This document shows, in pieces, positions 30,587 through 33,659 of a stretch of 33,659 nt of DNA. The stretch is from Bacteroidaceae bacterium (GTDB lineage Bacteria; Bacteroidota; Bacteroidia; Bacteroidales; Bacteroidaceae): the NCBI GenBank assembly GCA_017540585.1, contig JAFYAT010000114.1, forward strand, positions 1-33,659, given 5' to 3'. The position numbers were made by a program, and so were the translations under genes. Position 1 is the stretch's first letter. Every line of letters begins with the position of its first letter. The notes beneath the pieces were generated by a model that ran no database searches, was not told where the DNA came from, and saw only the letters and a program-made list of their open reading frames with translations.

Positions 30587-33499
30587 ATGAAACAAAATAA
30601 AACGAATCGATTCATCTTGATTATTATCTTCCATCTAATCACCATGCAATCCTGGGGACAAACAGATAGTATTAAGTTAAGAATGACCACATTGAACTCT
30701 TTTACACGAGAGTCCATCAAGAGTACTATTACGTTTATGGATAATGACAGTACTATTCTCAAGACAGACACAATAAGGAAATATAGTGAATGGCTGAAGT
30801 TTCATTACCTATGGGCAATCTTGCCGTACAGACCTTCGTATATCCTGAAAGCGGAATGCGAAGGATATGAGCCGACATTTGTCAATGTAACAATGGGTAA
30901 AGATGAAAAAAGGAAGATTCTGAAAGATATCCTGATGAATCGTGATGTCTCTTTTATGTTGAACGAGGTAACTGTCAAGGCTTCAAAGGTAAGGATGGTG
31001 TATGATGGAGATACGATAACGTATAATGCACAGGCTTTCAAATTGTCAAACGGTTCGTTGCTGGATGACCTTGTACGAAGTCTTCCTGGTGTAGAACTGG
31101 ATGATAATGGTGTTATCTCTGTCAATGGTGAGAGGGTTAGCGAATTGTTGGTAAATGGCCGTAACTTCTTCAAGGGTGAGCCTGTTGTAGCATTGAGGAA
31201 TCTTCCTGCATATTATGTTGACAAGATCAAGTCATACCATAAGGTTACGACGTATAAACAGTTCCTGTATGGAGATTCCGTAAAGGCAGACGCAAACAAA
31301 GACCCTCTTGTTATGGATGTTATCCTGAAGCGTGACTATAATGAGGGATGGATTGCCAATGTCGAGGCTGCAAGGGGTACAGACGATTTGTATCTCTACA
31401 GATTGTTTGCCATGAGATACACCAAGCACTCAGGTCTGTTTGCATACGGCAACATTAATAATATAAACGATGCACAGTCTGCCAATAGAAGCGGGCTGTG
31501 GGGTAACAACAAATGGAAAGAAGGATTGACATCATACAAGATTGGTGGAATAAATTTCAACTGGGATGACAAGGTGACGAAATCAGAACTGGACACAAAG
31601 TTGAAAGTCTCTTATTATGACGGCAAACTTGAACAGAAGATTTCGACAGACACATATCTCGCAGGAGGCGACAACTATGCCCGTGTTCATTCTTTTAATG
31701 AGGACAAGACTACAGACGTGAACTGGGATGCAGAGTTCACCTATCCTGGACGTGACACAAATCTGTACTTCAGGTTCAAGCCATACTTCAACTATTCAAG
31801 GCATAGAAGCAATGGCTTTAGCCATACAGTCAACATGGATGTGTGTCCAACAGAATCATACATAGGTGCGACAGTGGATAGTGTGTTCTCTGGAGCGTAT
31901 GACATGGAGTCAATAATCAACCGACAGGAAGCGTATTTCTTCAACAAGACGGACAGGACGGAATGGGGCGGTTCGTTTAATGGCTCATGGAAGTACAAGG
32001 TTGGCAAGGCAATTAATTTTTCCGTTAGCGGTAGTTCTGTTTCTGATAAACATGAATCATCCTCTGTTGACGGTGTGAGGTACAACCAACATAAAAAGAA
32101 ACTTGATGATGACTTGCGTAATAACTGCTCTGATATGCCGTCGGCTTCATCAAAAATTAATGTAAGTGTCTCATCAAGATTACTTAGAAGTATAGATTCT
32201 TTTATGGATTTTAACATAAAATATGATTATGGTATGAATAGCACTTCCAATAAAAGAAACTTGTACAGACTTGACAAATACATTGCCGATGACAGCAGGT
32301 ATGGTAGTTTTGGTCACATGCCATCCACATCCGATTCACTTCAGATGGCAATAGATATAAAGAACAGTTTTGATACATCAATATCTGAGTATTCGCATAA
32401 ACTATCTTTTCATCCAGCTTTTATGATACATAAGCTATCAGTCAGTATGGAAGTTCCTGTTAAACTCATCAACCAAAAGATAGAGGACTATAGGGACAAC
32501 CTGCCAAAGACTTATTCGCACAAAAAGATTACTTGTGAGCCGGAGCTTACATTTAACTGGATAATGCAGAAAGACGGGAATTATAAAGATGCTTTATTTA
32601 TGATAAAATACAGGGAGGACTTAATCCCGATGCTTTACTATCTGGAGCGTCGTGACACATCCAATCCATTGAGTATCTCACTGGGAAATGCGAATCTCAA
32701 GAAACCAAATAACATTGAAGTTTGGTTGAACATAAGTAATAAAGGCAACAATTCGGGATATCAAAGTAGATTTGAATGGACTTATACACTTACTAAAAAT
32801 GCAATAAGTATGGGAAGAACATACGAAAGCGCATCAGGAAGAAGCATATATAAGCCACAAAACATAGATGGTAACTGGAATACTTATCTTGGATATAACG
32901 TGTCGTTGCCTCTGAACAAAGCGAAGGACTTCACAATTGCTAATAACACTTCCATTTGGTATGTAAACAGTTGTGACTACCTTACCGAAGTAAAGGATTT
33001 GGACGTGGATTGTGAACCAGTAAAGAATACAGTAAGGAATTTGCGAATAACAGAGAACGCTTCTGCAAAATGGTTATTGAACTCTTTGACTTTACTGGCA
33101 AATGGAAAGATTACATATAGTCATTCATACTCTTCAAACCTTGCAAGCCAGATAGCCGGAGTGTATGATATTAACTACGGACTTACTGCCACAAAGGGAA
33201 TAACCAAAGACATTGACATCAAAGTGGAGAGTTCGATATTGATGCACAGAGGATATGCGGATAAGAGCATGAATACAAACGAGTTCATAACCAATATCGA
33301 TTTGTCATACGCTTGTCTGAAGAACCGCCAGTTAATTCTGAAGCTCATTTGTCACGACCTGTTCAATCAGATTAACAGCGTGTATTATTCCCTTAATGCA
33401 CAGGGAAGAGTTGAGAAGTGGTACAATACCTTACATTCGTACTATATGCTCAGTGCAACGTATCGATTCAACAAAAAACCGAAGAAGAATGTTTCATAA
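30587..33499 (+). CDS. TonB-dependent-receptor-like outer-membrane beta-barrel protein
   Basis: A large outer-membrane protein (970 residues from the chosen start). After a signal peptide (MKQNKTNRFILIIIFHLITM, cleavage near SWGQ) comes a carboxypeptidase-like regulatory (Ig-like) domain, then a plug-like region with LLDDLVRSLPGVELDDNG, NGERVSELLVNGRNFF and LPAYYVDKIKSY, and a long C-terminal barrel ending YYMLSATYRFNKK. This is the OMP_b-brl_3/receptor-like type without an adjacent SusD partner; the transported ligand is unknown. The frame begins at a GTG (30539), but the ATG at 30587 places the signal peptide at the N-terminus. It is AT-richer than the genes before it and stands alone after a terminator, so it may be acquired. 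I see no TAnnTTTG promoter upstream. Confidence 0.88.
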   Translation: MKQNKTNRFILIIIFHLITMQSWGQTDSIKLRMTTLNSFTRESIKSTITFMDNDSTILKTDTIRKYSEWLKFHYLWAILPYRPSYILKAECEGYEPTFVNVTMGKDEKRKILKDILMNRDVSFMLNEVTVKASKVRMVYDGDTITYNAQAFKLSNGSLLDDLVRSLPGVELDDNGVISVNGERVSELLVNGRNFFKGEPVVALRNLPAYYVDKIKSYHKVTTYKQFLYGDSVKADANKDPLVMDVILKRDYNEGWIANVEAARGTDDLYLYRLFAMRYTKHSGLFAYGNINNINDAQSANRSGLWGNNKWKEGLTSYKIGGINFNWDDKVTKSELDTKLKVSYYDGKLEQKISTDTYLAGGDNYARVHSFNEDKTTDVNWDAEFTYPGRDTNLYFRFKPYFNYSRHRSNGFSHTVNMDVCPTESYIGATVDSVFSGAYDMESIINRQEAYFFNKTDRTEWGGSFNGSWKYKVGKAINFSVSGSSVSDKHESSSVDGVRYNQHKKKLDDDLRNNCSDMPSASSKINVSVSSRLLRSIDSFMDFNIKYDYGMNSTSNKRNLYRLDKYIADDSRYGSFGHMPSTSDSLQMAIDIKNSFDTSISEYSHKLSFHPAFMIHKLSVSMEVPVKLINQKIEDYRDNLPKTYSHKKITCEPELTFNWIMQKDGNYKDALFMIKYREDLIPMLYYLERRDTSNPLSISLGNANLKKPNNIEVWLNISNKGNNSGYQSRFEWTYTLTKNAISMGRTYESASGRSIYKPQNIDGNWNTYLGYNVSLPLNKAKDFTIANNTSIWYVNSCDYLTEVKDLDVDCEPVKNTVRNLRITENASAKWLLNSLTLLANGKITYSHSYSSNLASQIAGVYDINYGLTATKGITKDIDIKVESSILMHRGYADKSMNTNEFITNIDLSYACLKNRQLILKLICHDLFNQINSVYYSLNAQGRVEKWYNTLHSYYMLSATYRFNKKPKKNVS

Positions 33500-33659
33500 T
33501 TTTCGATGTAATAGAATATAAGTAGGTGTGCAAAATTATTTTTATAATGATTGTATTGATTAATGATGTAGGTTCAGCGCATAAAATAAATGAGTGTAGT
33601 GACTCCTACTCGATTGTTTTTAGGCGGTGAAGATGCGCAGTAGGCGGTGCAAGGATTGT
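33500..33659. other. Window end without a recognisable gene
   Basis: The last 160 bases are AT-rich and contain no supported gene. Near the edge TAGGCGGTG occurs twice (about 33621 and 33641), 20 bases apart, followed each time by a GCAAGG/AAGATG-like stretch. Whether this is the beginning of a repeat cannot be judged here. Confidence 0.4.

Noticed and set aside
1-33659. tRNA, rRNA or integrase genes that could mark an island edge
   Set aside because: None could be recognised on either strand; the suspected transfer of 1-2690 rests on composition and gene content only.

Overview
The window looks like chromosomal DNA of a Bacteroidales bacterium, most likely from the Prevotella group. The support is: a Bacteroidetes-type promoter (TTTG, 20 bases, TAnnTTTG) before the toxin-antitoxin pair; families typical of that order (DUF4199, DUF4847-like lipoprotein, a CHU_C/gliding-type C-terminal domain, LysM fused to a type 1 periplasmic-binding fold, GHL10-type glycoside hydrolase, a stand-alone TonB-receptor-like barrel); Bacteroidetes-style UvrA; and many short AT-rich intergenic repeats. 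The genus call is inference.

Layout. (1) Bases 1-2690 are visibly AT-richer accessory DNA. They hold the 3' end of an RHS/YD-repeat polymorphic toxin with a C-terminal HExxHxxGxxD (metzincin/snapalysin-like) domain, a secreted putative immunity protein, a gene-free stretch with a strong hairpin and a 177-bp element with terminal inverted repeats, and a YoeB/Txe-type toxin-antitoxin pair with its own promoter. (2) Bases 2688-24797 are a long run of minus-strand housekeeping genes. In transcription order: a CHU_C-domain secreted protein; the DNA repair genes uvrA, mutS2, an AddB-like nuclease and ruvC (with a small unknown gene between mutS2 and the nuclease); DUF4199 membrane protein; family 2 glycosyltransferase; DUF6452/DUF6048-like envelope proteins; apbE; a Crp/Fnr regulator; Dcp peptidase; DUF4847 lipoprotein; dCMP deaminase; S41 peptidase; and an S1/P1 nuclease. 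(3) Bases 25044-33499 are plus-strand envelope genes: LysM/PBP1 lipoprotein-like protein, small outer-membrane barrel, secreted phospholipase D/cardiolipin synthase-like enzyme, GHL10-type hydrolase (ended by a perfect 19-bp stem terminator), and a large TonB-receptor-like barrel.

The most unusual structure is not a gene. Many intergenic gaps of the minus-strand block carry short-period tandem arrays (exactly 7, 8, 11 or 23 bp) or large palindromes. Several start 5-17 bases before a start codon and end across the stop codon of the preceding gene, so stop codons of dcp, apbE, uvrA, the CHU_C gene and a small unknown gene are written inside repeat arms. The plus-strand block does not show this. 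The best candidate for a little-described gene system is the RHS metalloprotease toxin with its secreted partner at the left edge. No CRISPR array, tRNA, rRNA, integrase or intact transposase gene was seen.
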